A DNA stretch of 37,024 nt from a virus. Below the pieces are notes generated by a model, which saw only the letters and a program-made list of their open reading frames with translations, made no database searches and was not told the DNA's origin. The DNA lies in IMG/VR virus record IMGVR_UViG_3300029986_000041, positions 1-37,024 of that record, one strand, 5' to 3'. Shown here piece after piece: positions 1 through 7,346 of this stretch. The translations under genes were made by a program, and so were the position numbers. Numbering within the stretch: position 1 is the stretch's first letter; each line of letters begins with the position of its first letter.

Positions 1-123
1 ATCACAGGATTTACCGTTGGCTCATTTAATAACGGTTGGGAGAACGGATGTTGGAGTCAGAACGTAGTCCCAACATATTCAAGTAGTCTAATCCGATTCG
101 GGTTAGAAGGAAGGCAATCATAA
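1..123 (+). CDS. 3' end of the second tandem head-region paralogue (partial)
   Basis: These are the last 40 codons of the 89-residue protein encoded complete at 36624-36893; the window opens in frame in the middle of it. Its stop overlaps the next start as TAATG at 122-125. It is described at the full copy. It is listed here only because the circular genome was opened inside this gene. Confidence 0.9.
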   Translation: MTGFTVGSFNNGWENGCWSQNVVPTYSSSLIRFGLEGRQS

Positions 124-170
124 TGGCACGTACAGGTAAAGCAGAACGTCGTAAAAACAAAAGGAGATAA
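123..170 (+). CDS. Very small basic peptide upstream of scaffold
   Basis: A 15-residue reading frame of the form M-A-R-T-G followed by a Lys/Arg-rich tail. Its start overlaps the preceding stop (TAATG) and its last codons carry the AAGGAG ribosome site (161-166) of the scaffold gene. The second copy at 36893-36940 encodes Glu instead of Ala at residue 2. No function is recognised. It may simply keep ribosomes moving through the scaffold SD (translational coupling). That it is expressed is inferred only from its tight packing. Confidence 0.45.
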   Translation: MARTGKAERRKNKRR

Positions 171-172
171 AC

Positions 173-1057
173 ATGGCATTACTAGAGGATAACGCTGCCC
201 AAACAGCAGGTGCAATTAGTGGTGGCCCAGATGCCGCAGGTGCGGTAGCAGGTGCAGGTCAAGCATGGAATTGGAAGTCTCAACTAACACCAGACGTTAA
301 AGGAAGTCCTTTGACATCTAAGTTTGATGACACGCCTGACGGTTTAAACAAGGCGCTGACCAGTTATGCTAACCTTGAACAGCTTTTAGGACATGAGAAA
401 GTCCCAATCCCTAAAGACGTTAATGACGTTGAGGGTTGGAATAGATTTAGTAAGGCAATGGGGATACCTGATAAGGCAGAAGGATATGGTCTTGCAGATG
501 CCAACATTCCAAAGGACATGGCGGCTAAAGGTCTGACACTGGATAAGAACCAGTTCGCAGAGATCATGCACGCTCATAAGGTACACCCGGCGGCAGTTAA
601 GGGAATATGGGACACGTATCAAAAGGTCAACGTGGAAGCGTACAGTAAATCAATGAACGCCCACAAGGAACAGTTGGTCAAGACTGTCAATCAATTAAAG
701 AGCGAGTGGGGCGATACCTATGACACTAACGTTGAGTTAGGTCAGATGGTTATAAACAAGTTCTCTGCTGACAAGGACACAAACGATTTTATTACCACGG
801 TGGCTTCAAGTGATCCGCGCTTGATTAAGTTCTTAGCGCAAGTAGGTAGTCAGTTCGCTGAAAACAAGATTCCCGAGTTCCAGATGAAACGCTTTAGCTT
901 ATCACCGGCAGATGCTAAAGAGGAATGTTTAAAGATGTCTAAGGATATGAACGGACCGTATATGAATCAAGCGGGCAAGTTTACTGACCGCGAACACGCA
1001 GCAGCGGTTGATCGTTACAATATGTTGATTGGTGTAGCACAACGAGCTAATGGATAA
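173..1057 (+). CDS. Capsid scaffolding protein
   Basis: A 294-residue protein that should guide capsid assembly and then leave the procapsid. It lies directly before the major capsid gene, the usual position in podoviruses. Residues 1-35 are Ala/Gly-rich and disordered. The middle has the 'GIP.KAEGY' turn common in phage scaffold proteins (near residue 96), then a long helical stretch with 'LKSEWGDTYD' (about 176-185) and 'DPRLIKFLAQVG' (about 216-227). The C-terminal end is helical and charged, as expected for the part that binds the coat protein. ATG 173 follows AAGGAG at 161-166. The gene is repeated in part at the other end of the window. Assignment rests on motif style and position, so the family is known but the role is inferred. 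Confidence 0.85.
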   Translation: MALLEDNAAQTAGAISGGPDAAGAVAGAGQAWNWKSQLTPDVKGSPLTSKFDDTPDGLNKALTSYANLEQLLGHEKVPIPKDVNDVEGWNRFSKAMGIPDKAEGYGLADANIPKDMAAKGLTLDKNQFAEIMHAHKVHPAAVKGIWDTYQKVNVEAYSKSMNAHKEQLVKTVNQLKSEWGDTYDTNVELGQMVINKFSADKDTNDFITTVASSDPRLIKFLAQVGSQFAENKIPEFQMKRFSLSPADAKEECLKMSKDMNGPYMNQAGKFTDREHAAAVDRYNMLIGVAQRANG

Positions 1058-1144
1058 GCGAAAGCCCTGTTACTCGTTGAGGATGATTTACGGATAAGCT
1101 GAAATGCCCCGCGTATTACCGAAAGGCCCCTGAAAAGGACAAGC
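1052..1144. repeat. Three GGAYAAGC repeats between scaffold and capsid genes
   Basis: The 116-base gap holds GGATAAGC at 1052, GGATAAGC at 1092 and GGACAAGC at 1137, spaced 40 and 45 bases. The first two are followed by similar GAAA-GCCC tails. Read in the +1 frame, the copies begin the peptides DKRKPCY and DKLKCPAYY. The role is unknown: a structured mRNA segment tuning capsid expression, or remains of a coding repeat, are both possible. Confidence 0.5.
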
Positions 1145-1173
1145 TGTAATGTAGTTGAAACAAGGAGTCAGTG

Positions 1174-2028
1174 ATGGCTGATACACAAGCAACAATTTAC
1201 GCACAAGCGTATTCACAGAACATTATGCAACTTGCTCAACAGAAATATAGCAAGCTCATAAACACTGTGTATATGAAGCCCAACGTGCGTGGGAAGACCT
1301 TCTTCCAAGACCAAATCGGTCAATGGGCTATGTCTCTCAAAGCAGGTAGAAACTCTCAAACCCCTAACAATGACCCGAACTTGGCTCGTCGTATGGGGAC
1401 AATGTTAGATTACAATGATGCTCGTTTGCTTGATAGAACTGACGAGTTAAAAGTAATCTCTGATCCTCGCAGTGCTTATACCATTGCGGCAGGAGAATCT
1501 ATCGCTCGTCAGTTAGACGATTCGATTATTCAGCAAGGTATGTTAGGCAACGCTTCCGCTGGTGAAACAGGCTCATCGTCAGTTACTAATAGTAACATCG
1601 TATTGATGTCGTCTGCTTCTATGACGCTTGCTCGTATCATCGCAGTTAAGCAACAGTTTGATATTGGCGACATTGAGATGGAAGATCGTTATATTGCGAT
1701 TCGTCCTGATGCTTTGGACAACCTCTTGAATACCACAGCCGCAACATCATCTGACTACAACAGCGTGAAAGCGTTGGTTCGTGGTGAGATCGATACGTGG
1801 ATGGGATTTAAGTGGAATACTACAACCCGTATTGCGGCGGCTTCAACTTCAACCTTGATCGGTATCGCTTACCAGAAGTACGGTGTCTGCGCGGCTTTGT
1901 CAGATGCTCCTATGGTTCGTACTGATGAACGGTTTGACTTGTCGTATTCTTGGCAAGTGTATTATGAAGTTAATATCGGCGCTGTGCGTCTTGAAGAAGC
2001 GCGGGTCGTAATAATGAATGAAGGCTAG
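1174..2028 (+). CDS. Major capsid protein
   Basis: A 284-residue protein placed right after scaffold, which builds the icosahedral shell. The text matches the style of HK97-fold 'phage capsid' families: an N-terminal helical arm (YAQAYSQNIMQLAQQKYSKL, about 10-29), a central E-loop-like region ending at 'RRMGTMLDYND', then the A/P-domain with 'MEDRYIAIRPDALDNLL' and a closing strand 'GAVRLEEARVV'. AAGGAG (1162-1167) lies 6 bases before ATG 1174. A GTG at 1171 would leave only 3 bases, so ATG is preferred. The downstream neighbour and the terminator at 2590 make capsid plus 2068-2583 a natural expression unit. Confidence 0.85.
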   Translation: MADTQATIYAQAYSQNIMQLAQQKYSKLINTVYMKPNVRGKTFFQDQIGQWAMSLKAGRNSQTPNNDPNLARRMGTMLDYNDARLLDRTDELKVISDPRSAYTIAAGESIARQLDDSIIQQGMLGNASAGETGSSSVTNSNIVLMSSASMTLARIIAVKQQFDIGDIEMEDRYIAIRPDALDNLLNTTAATSSDYNSVKALVRGEIDTWMGFKWNTTTRIAAASTSTLIGIAYQKYGVCAALSDAPMVRTDERFDLSYSWQVYYEVNIGAVRLEEARVVIMNEG

Positions 2029-2067
2029 TAACAAACACTCGGCAGAGTACCGGGAAAGGAAAGCATC

Positions 2068-2583
2068 ATGGCTAATTATAACGCAACACAAGTTACAAAT
2101 TATCAAGCTGGCGGTTCAGGCGATAACCTTATCGCTGACGGCTATGTCAAGGCAGTTGAAAAAATCTGGTTAGACAGTTTCACCTGGGGGTTGACTACTT
2201 CACCCTCCACCAGTGATACTATCTTGATCGGATATATCCCTGCTAATAAAAAGATTGTGGGAGTTGAAGTTTATGTTCCAGTAACCTTTGCTCCTACAAC
2301 TTGTGCGATCAACGTCGGATTGTCAACCAGCACAGGGTTGTTGATTTCAAACTCAACAGCCTATATTGTTGGCGCTGTAAGTACAGGCACACAGAATCTC
2401 TGTTCAGTGAGATTGAATAATCCCATTGGCATGGGTTATGTGGTGACATCTGGTACCACCACAACGTCTGGTAGTACACAGGTCTTGGTAAACGTTATGA
2501 CACCTATTTATTTGACCTTAGGTGGCGCAAGCTTAACGGCTCCAACGATCGGGACTATTACCACGATCTTACGGTACACATAG
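2068..2583 (+). CDS. Beta-rich protein after capsid, possible head decoration protein
   Basis: A 171-residue protein, rich in Thr/Ser/Gly/Val and with few charges, typical of an all-beta virion protein. It lies 39 bases after the capsid gene behind GGAAAGGAAAG and ahead of a strong terminator, so it should be made in large amounts with the coat protein. I do not recognise a named family. Head decoration or cement protein is the best guess from position and composition; a head-completion factor is the alternative. No catalytic motif or membrane segment is visible. Confidence 0.55.
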   Translation: MANYNATQVTNYQAGGSGDNLIADGYVKAVEKIWLDSFTWGLTTSPSTSDTILIGYIPANKKIVGVEVYVPVTFAPTTCAINVGLSTSTGLLISNSTAYIVGAVSTGTQNLCSVRLNNPIGMGYVVTSGTTTTSGSTQVLVNVMTPIYLTLGGASLTAPTIGTITTILRYT

Positions 2584-2589
2584 AGAAAT

Positions 2590-2628
2590 GGGGCGAAGGT
2601 GCGTCTATCACCCTAGCCCCTTTCTTTT
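2590..2628 (+). terminator. Rho-independent terminator after the capsid unit
   Basis: GGGGC (2590-2594) pairs with GCCCC (2616-2620), and inside it GGTG (2598-2601) pairs with CACC (2609-2612) around a 7-base loop. The T-run TTTCTTTT (2621-2628) follows at once. It would end or attenuate transcription between the highly expressed head genes and the tail genes. It is the clearest terminator in the window. Confidence 0.8.
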
Positions 2629-2639
2629 AAGGAGAGATC

Positions 2640-3233
2640 ATGGCCAATTCCCAGACGCAAATCATAAATAAAGCTCTTGTGCTATGCGGAGCTACGACAA
2701 TCATAAACATTGATGACGGCACTCCTAATTCTATTGCATTAAGCAACGTCTATGAAATGTCCTTACAGTCTATTCTTTCAGAGTGTAAGTGGAATTTCTG
2801 TACTATCAGGACACAGCTTTCTGTTTCCGCAATGCCACCAGCTTATTATTATCCGGGCGAAGTTGTCACCTATCAACTTCCGTCAAACGTTATAAGAATC
2901 TGGATGACGAACCCCGCCACAGCAAACATCCGTGAAGAAAGCGGACAGTTAATCTCGGACACATTAAATTTGGGAATCATGTATACGTTCTATGACGATA
3001 ATCCGGGGGACTATCCAAGCTACTTTCTTGACGCTTTTGTTGACAAGTTATGTTCAGACATAGCTTTTGTAATTATAAATTCAGCGACGATAGCTAGTGC
3101 TTTCGTTAAGAAGTATGAAACAGTTTCACTGCCAAAGGCGATGAGCGCCAATTCCCAGACCGGGAACCAACAAGCCTTAAACGATTACGCATGGACGGAA
3201 GCCAAGTATTCTGATTGGCAACATGACGCATAG
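2640..3233 (+). CDS. Head-tail adaptor (T7 gp11-like tail tubular protein A)
   Basis: A 197-residue protein that forms the ring between portal and nozzle in podoviruses. The N-terminal helix pattern 'IINKALVLCGATTI..IDDGTPNSIALSNVY' (8-39) and the following 'ILSECKWNFCTIRTQL' (near 44-59) match the typical opening of this family: ALxxLG, then an L....W.F...R motif. A beta insert with 'LPSNVIRIWM' follows, and the C-terminal helices carry 'YPSYFLDAFVDKLCSDIAF'. AAGGAGAG before ATG 2640 is a good ribosome site. It directly follows the terminator at 2590. Confidence 0.85.
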   Translation: MANSQTQIINKALVLCGATTIINIDDGTPNSIALSNVYEMSLQSILSECKWNFCTIRTQLSVSAMPPAYYYPGEVVTYQLPSNVIRIWMTNPATANIREESGQLISDTLNLGIMYTFYDDNPGDYPSYFLDAFVDKLCSDIAFVIINSATIASAFVKKYETVSLPKAMSANSQTGNQQALNDYAWTEAKYSDWQHDA

Positions 3234-3241
3234 GAGGATTT

Positions 3242-3481
3242 ATGCCATTACCAAATCAATTGTCTGGAACAGCGGCGTTAACGAGTACTGCTTTATCCGC
3301 TGACGGGACAACAATAGTCCAGACATTTACACAGAACTTAACACAAGCGCAGTTGACGATGGCTTTAGCACAAGCTCAAAATCAACTCGCTCAATTAACA
3401 GCACAGATAGCCAACATTAACGCTAACATTGCTAACTTGCAAGGACAATTAGCCCTGTTCCCTGTTCAAGCAACACAATAG
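3242..3481 (+). CDS. Small Ala/Gln/Asn-rich coiled-coil protein
   Basis: 79 residues. After a polar N-terminus, residues about 33-75 form a regular amphipathic helix with heptad-like spacing of Leu/Ile/Ala (QLAQLTAQIANINANIANL). No named family is recognised. It starts behind AGGAGG and ends just before the next gene's GGAG. Lying between adaptor and nozzle, in a run of small genes with membrane segments, it could be a virion-associated oligomer or a lysis accessory protein. Confidence 0.6.
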   Translation: MPLPNQLSGTAALTSTALSADGTTIVQTFTQNLTQAQLTMALAQAQNQLAQLTAQIANINANIANLQGQLALFPVQATQ

Positions 3482-3490
3482 GAGAATGTC

Positions 3491-3739
3491 GTGGTAGTTC
3501 ATAATGAAAGAAGAAAAGGAGCATGGTCAACCCCATTTGCTCTGCTGTGCTTATCAGCAATGTTTGGCATTATTGGTTGGAGTGGTAGTCAAGTATTGAC
3601 TGATGTAAAAGAGAATGTCATTGATATTAAAAATGGTCAGGAAAAGATTTGGGCAGCGGTATCTAATTCAAAAGCAAGGGCAGATTGTATCCAGGATCAA
3701 TTAGCTAAATGTTGTAAGGAATCTTTATATTGTGCATGA
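3491..3739 (+). CDS. Single-pass membrane protein, possible lysis protein
   Basis: 82 residues starting with GTG (GGAG at 3481-3484). A short basic N-terminus (NERRKGAW) precedes one hydrophobic segment at about 15-35 (FALLCLSAMFGIIGWSGSQV), then a polar helical tail ending in a Cys-rich stretch (ADC..DQLAKCC...YC). N-in/C-out topology with a periplasmic helical tail fits an inner-membrane spanin or a pinholin-type protein. Spanin is only an inference, since no partner lipoprotein is seen. It overlaps the next small gene by ATGA. Confidence 0.55.
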   Translation: MVVHNERRKGAWSTPFALLCLSAMFGIIGWSGSQVLTDVKENVIDIKNGQEKIWAAVSNSKARADCIQDQLAKCCKESLYCA

Positions 3740-3852
3740 CGAAAGATGATATCATAAGAAGGCTCCAAAAATTACCAATAACTGAATGGTTATTGATGAA
3801 AATAATAAATGAGCTGGTAGAAATGGGAGTTTTAAAATTGGAGGACGCATGA
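3736..3852 (+). CDS. Small charged protein in the putative lysis cluster
   Basis: A 38-residue frame, coupled at both ends by ATGA overlaps (start inside the previous stop, stop inside the next start). It is amphipathic (MTKDDIIRRLQKLPITEWLL...), with no signal peptide and no membrane segment. It has the look of a helix-turn-helix-like miniature or an antiholin-type regulator, but no family is recognised. Support comes from its exact overlaps and codon-like composition. Confidence 0.55.
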   Translation: MTKDDIIRRLQKLPITEWLLMKIINELVEMGVLKLEDA

Positions 3853-4067
3853 GTTTTTTACAAAAGATAGACGGAAGCAAGACATATATTTTGGCAATAA
3901 TCACAGGTGTTTTCACGCTGATTCATTTTATGGTTACAGGAGACTACTCTCTTGCATCATTTATTCAGCTATCACAAGACGCTACGGTTCTAGCAATGGT
4001 GGCTGCTTTGCGTCACGGGATTGCAAAGGCGGGGAATCAGGGAGTTATCAATCAAGGAGGGAAATAA
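3849..4067 (+). CDS. Putative holin
   Basis: 72 residues. KTYILAIITGVFTLIHFMVTGDY (about 11-33) gives one strong transmembrane segment, and FIQLSQDATVLAMVAALRHGIAK gives a second, weaker amphipathic or membrane segment. The C-terminus is short and polar. The layout matches small phage holins, which make pores that release endolysin at lysis time. It overlaps the preceding gene by ATGA, and the neighbours are also small membrane or helical proteins. The endolysin is not adjacent; the best candidate is at 18017-18379. Confidence 0.55.
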   Translation: MSFLQKIDGSKTYILAIITGVFTLIHFMVTGDYSLASFIQLSQDATVLAMVAALRHGIAKAGNQGVINQGGK

Positions 4068-4068
4068 T

Positions 4069-4422
4069 ATGAATTTTATTCAGATATTGCAAAAGGTCGA
4101 AAGTTCTGTCGTTAACTTCTTTGAGTTTATCGGACATGAGTTCATCACTATCACAGAGTCAGCATGGCCTAAGGTTAAACAAGATTCTATTGCTAATTTA
4201 GTTGCGCTAGGACAAGAAATAACTGCTACGACAAATCAATCTAATCTTAGCTTTGAACAAAAGTTTATTCAAGTAATGGGTGAGCTTGAGCTAGCGGCTA
4301 TCAAAGAAGCAATTATATTTGGGAAAGATGAACTGGCGGCTGCTGTGGCAATATTGTCAGCTAATGGTGGATTAACAGGTAACGGCGGTAATATGCCCGC
4401 GGGTAATTCTTCGGGGACATAA
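4069..4422 (+). CDS. Helical protein of unknown function before the nozzle gene
   Basis: 117 residues. ATG 4069 sits behind AAGGAGGG (4053-4060); an upstream in-frame TTG at 4021 lies inside the previous gene and is not needed. The N-terminus is amphipathic (NFIQILQKVESSVVNFFEFIG), followed by helices with 'FEQKFIQVMGELELAAIKEAIIFGKDELAAAVAIL' split by short turns, and a Gly/Asn-rich flexible tail. No family is recognised. It overlaps the nozzle start as TAATG. It could belong to the lysis set or be a minor virion protein. Confidence 0.6.
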   Translation: MNFIQILQKVESSVVNFFEFIGHEFITITESAWPKVKQDSIANLVALGQEITATTNQSNLSFEQKFIQVMGELELAAIKEAIIFGKDELAAAVAILSANGGLTGNGGNMPAGNSSGT

Positions 4423-6776
4423 TGCCAAAACAAGAAACAATACAGTGTTCTTTTACTGGCGGTGAGTTAGGGCCTTCTTTGAAGGGCCGCACTGACTTGT
4501 CTCAATATGGACAAGCGGCTGCTGTCATGCAGAACTTCTTAGTCCGTCCGTTTGGGTCTACGCTTTCTACGCCAGGACTTGAGTTTATCAATCCCTGTAT
4601 TACGGGAGGATCAACAACTATCTCGGGAGTTAGGTTAATTCCTTTTATTTTCTCTGTAACAGATTGCTACATGATAGAAATGGGCGTTGGGTATTTTAAT
4701 TTTTATTACAACGGCGCGGTGGTTGTTTCTACCGGGACTACTCCGTATTCAGTAGCGCATACATACGCGGCTGCAGACATTCCTTCAATTCAATACTGTC
4801 AAGACAATGATGTTATTTACTTATTCCACGGGAACTACCAGCCACAAACATTGACACGTTTAGGGTCAACTAATTGGGTGCTTGCGGCGTTTCCTTTTAC
4901 TGGCGGTCCATTCCAAGCTACAAATACGAACACCTCTTTAACGGTCAATGTCAACGGATCTTCCGGGTCTGTAACAATAGCGGCAAACTCAAATATATTT
5001 ACTCCTTCAAGCGGCGTAAACGTTGGTCATGTTGGGGCGTTCTTTAGTATAGGGTCAACGGTCACTTCCTCCACTACAGGACTTGATGTACAGGGCTATC
5101 TTACAATTACGGCTGTTACTAATCCTTCCACGGCTACGGCTACAGTTCAGTCTCTCTTGTCTACTTCGGGGACAACTTCTATTTGGGCATTACCTTCTTG
5201 GTCTTATCCTTCCGGGTGGCCCGCACGTGGTTGTTTTATGCAATCTAGGTTATTTGCGGCTCGTACTGCTACGGAACCTCAAACGGTATGGGGGACTGCA
5301 AACTTTGTATTCACAAATTACGCAGTAAATGGTGGCGCCAATGATGATGCTCTAAATTTACAATTAGCGGCCACACAGTCCAATGATATTAAGTGGATGG
5401 CTCCGATGAATGATTTGATTGTGGGTACGTATGGTGGCGAGTTTATCATCACCGCGGGGATAGGCACAGGTAACCCTTTGACGCCTGCTAGTGCTTCTGT
5501 TATCCAACAGACTTCTTGGGGATCAGAAGCTATTGTTCCAAAGAAGATAGGAAATTTTTGTTATTACGTTCAAAGAGGTGCACAGAAACTTAGGGAGATT
5601 CTTTACGATTTCTTGTCATCAAGCTACAAGTCTTCTGATTTAACTATCCTTTCTCCACACATACAGGGAGGGGCTTTTGTTGATATGACTTATCAACAGA
5701 ACCCGGATACTGTTCTATGGTTGGTGTGTTCAAACGGTACAATAGCGACACTCACGCGGGAAGTTGACCAGAAGGTACAAGGATGGGCTAGACAGGTCAC
5801 GGCTGGAAACTTTATTTCAATAGCATCTATTCCTTCACAGAATGGCCCGTATGACGAAGTGTGGGTCATTGTGACGCGTACTATCAATGGCTCACAAGTA
5901 AACTACGTGGAAAGATTCGCTAGTCAACTACTGACAATGCAAGGGACAGGGTCTCAAACTCCACAACAAGACCAACTATTTTATGTACATTGCGGGCTTA
6001 CCTATGACGCTTTTTCAGCTACTTCCTCTCCCACGGCTACCTCGATAAGCCTCGGTTCAAACCTAAAAACCATAGGCAGTACGCTATTGGTCACATCATC
6101 TGCCGCATACTTTACTGCATCAGACGTTGGGGAAAGACTTAGGGCAGTAGATCAATATGATAATATCTTAGGAGAGATTACGATTACAAGCTACGGCTCA
6201 ACAACGCTTGTTGCTGGAACGGTGACTTATCCGTTTACAGCGCCTTCGTACTCTGCTGGGTATTGGGGTATTTCAGTCAGCCAGATTTCAGGACTTAATC
6301 AGCTTATCGGACAAACGGTTGTTGTGTGTGCGGATGGAGGCACAGACTACCCATCAAAGGTGGTCACTACTGCCGGCACGATTACTTTAGCATATAATTA
6401 CTTTGTCGTTAGTGCTGGGCTACCGGCTCCGCAGATATTCGTTTCTTTACCCCAAGAACCTCCTAGCGATCACGGGACATCACAAGGCAAGAAACAACGT
6501 ATTAGCGAAGTCGCTTTTAAGGTAAATAATTCATATGCAGGATTTCACATTGGCGGGACTACTGGAACTTTATATCCTATAGCTTATCGTCAACCAGCTA
6601 CCTTATTAGGTATGCCAAAGCCGTTAGTGACAGGGATAATCCCTAACGTACCGTTCAGCGATAACAGTCAAGGCGGGTATAACTACGGCGCACAGGTACA
6701 GATTTACAATGCAGATCCATTGCCAGTAGAGCTTTTGTCTTTAATAACCAAGATAGAAACATTTACTAAGGAGTAG
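4422..6776 (+). CDS. Tail nozzle protein (T7 gp12-like tail tubular protein B)
   Basis: A 784-residue beta-rich protein forming the distal tail tube of the short tail. The N-terminus carries the family's opening signature: F-T-G-G-E-L-G-P-S-L-K-G-R-T-D-L near 11-26, then 'AAAVMQNFLVRPFGS' (about 32-46) and 'PGLEFI'. Most of the rest is Thr/Ser/Gly-rich beta sheet, with 'WARQVT' and 'YVERF' typical of the propeller region. Size matches gp12 homologues. It follows adaptor and the lysis-like genes and precedes the internal virion genes, the usual order. Confidence 0.88.
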   Translation: MPKQETIQCSFTGGELGPSLKGRTDLSQYGQAAAVMQNFLVRPFGSTLSTPGLEFINPCITGGSTTISGVRLIPFIFSVTDCYMIEMGVGYFNFYYNGAVVVSTGTTPYSVAHTYAAADIPSIQYCQDNDVIYLFHGNYQPQTLTRLGSTNWVLAAFPFTGGPFQATNTNTSLTVNVNGSSGSVTIAANSNIFTPSSGVNVGHVGAFFSIGSTVTSSTTGLDVQGYLTITAVTNPSTATATVQSLLSTSGTTSIWALPSWSYPSGWPARGCFMQSRLFAARTATEPQTVWGTANFVFTNYAVNGGANDDALNLQLAATQSNDIKWMAPMNDLIVGTYGGEFIITAGIGTGNPLTPASASVIQQTSWGSEAIVPKKIGNFCYYVQRGAQKLREILYDFLSSSYKSSDLTILSPHIQGGAFVDMTYQQNPDTVLWLVCSNGTIATLTREVDQKVQGWARQVTAGNFISIASIPSQNGPYDEVWVIVTRTINGSQVNYVERFASQLLTMQGTGSQTPQQDQLFYVHCGLTYDAFSATSSPTATSISLGSNLKTIGSTLLVTSSAAYFTASDVGERLRAVDQYDNILGEITITSYGSTTLVAGTVTYPFTAPSYSAGYWGISVSQISGLNQLIGQTVVVCADGGTDYPSKVVTTAGTITLAYNYFVVSAGLPAPQIFVSLPQEPPSDHGTSQGKKQRISEVAFKVNNSYAGFHIGGTTGTLYPIAYRQPATLLGMPKPLVTGIIPNVPFSDNSQGGYNYGAQVQIYNADPLPVELLSLITKIETFTKE

Positions 6777-6777
6777 T

Positions 6778-7338
6778 GTGCGAAAACTAATTTGGGGCAG
6801 ACACCCTTTATCTCAAGTAGATTACGGATTCTCAGGAGCCATGCTTGCGTTCAGTGCCGTACAGGGAATAAACTCGATTGGTCAAGGTTATGCACAAAGT
6901 GCCGAAGATAAATACAATGCCTCGCTCTACACTAACCAAGCCAGCGCTTTATCTGTATCAGGAGGCATAGAACAAGGCCAGTACACCCGCAAGGCCGGGC
7001 AGATGCTCTCAACACAGACATCAGACATAGCGGCTAAAGGCTTAGAACCTACCGGCAGTGCGGCGGCAGTAATGCTTTCTTCACAAACACAGATAGAAAC
7101 AGATGCGGCCATAGCCAAGTACAACAACACAATGGCGATCAACCAAGCGAACCAAAAGGCTTTGCAGTTAAAGCAACAAGCTAGTCAAGACGTTTATTCA
7201 GGATTCTCAAGTGCTTTCAGCGATATGCTCAAAGGAGCAGTGGCTTATGGGGCATACAATACGCCTTCTAATTCTTTAACTTTAAGTAGCGGTGGCGGCT
7301 TTAGTAACACAGCGCCATTTACGCCAGCTTCGATATAG
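6778..7338 (+). CDS. Internal virion protein, gp14-like
   Basis: 186 residues, GTG start one base after the nozzle stop, with AAGGAG in the end of the nozzle gene. Ala/Gly/Ser/Gln-rich helices (SAEDKYNASLYTNQASAL, then a 'GLEPTGSAAAVML' loop) match the pattern of podoviral internal core protein A, which is ejected and makes the outer-membrane channel for DNA entry. The N-terminal AMLAFSAVQGI segment is mildly hydrophobic, as expected. Assigned by composition, position between nozzle and larger internal proteins, and size. Confidence 0.7.
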   Translation: MRKLIWGRHPLSQVDYGFSGAMLAFSAVQGINSIGQGYAQSAEDKYNASLYTNQASALSVSGGIEQGQYTRKAGQMLSTQTSDIAAKGLEPTGSAAAVMLSSQTQIETDAAIAKYNNTMAINQANQKALQLKQQASQDVYSGFSSAFSDMLKGAVAYGAYNTPSNSLTLSSGGGFSNTAPFTPASI

Positions 7339-7346
7339 GAGATACC

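Larger units (their letters stand above)
1..254. repeat. Terminal redundancy, left copy
   Basis: The first 254 bases repeat the last 254 (36771-37024) with one visible difference: C at 127 against A at 36897. The boundary falls inside a coding sequence and the repeat runs into the scaffold gene. This looks like the overlap left when a circular or terminally redundant genome was assembled, not a dedicated packaging end. Unique genome length would be 36,770 bases. Confidence 0.95.

Noticed and set aside
1-254. T7-style direct terminal repeat with packaging role
   Set aside because: The ends cut through genes and differ by a base; no promoter or processing signals are concentrated there.
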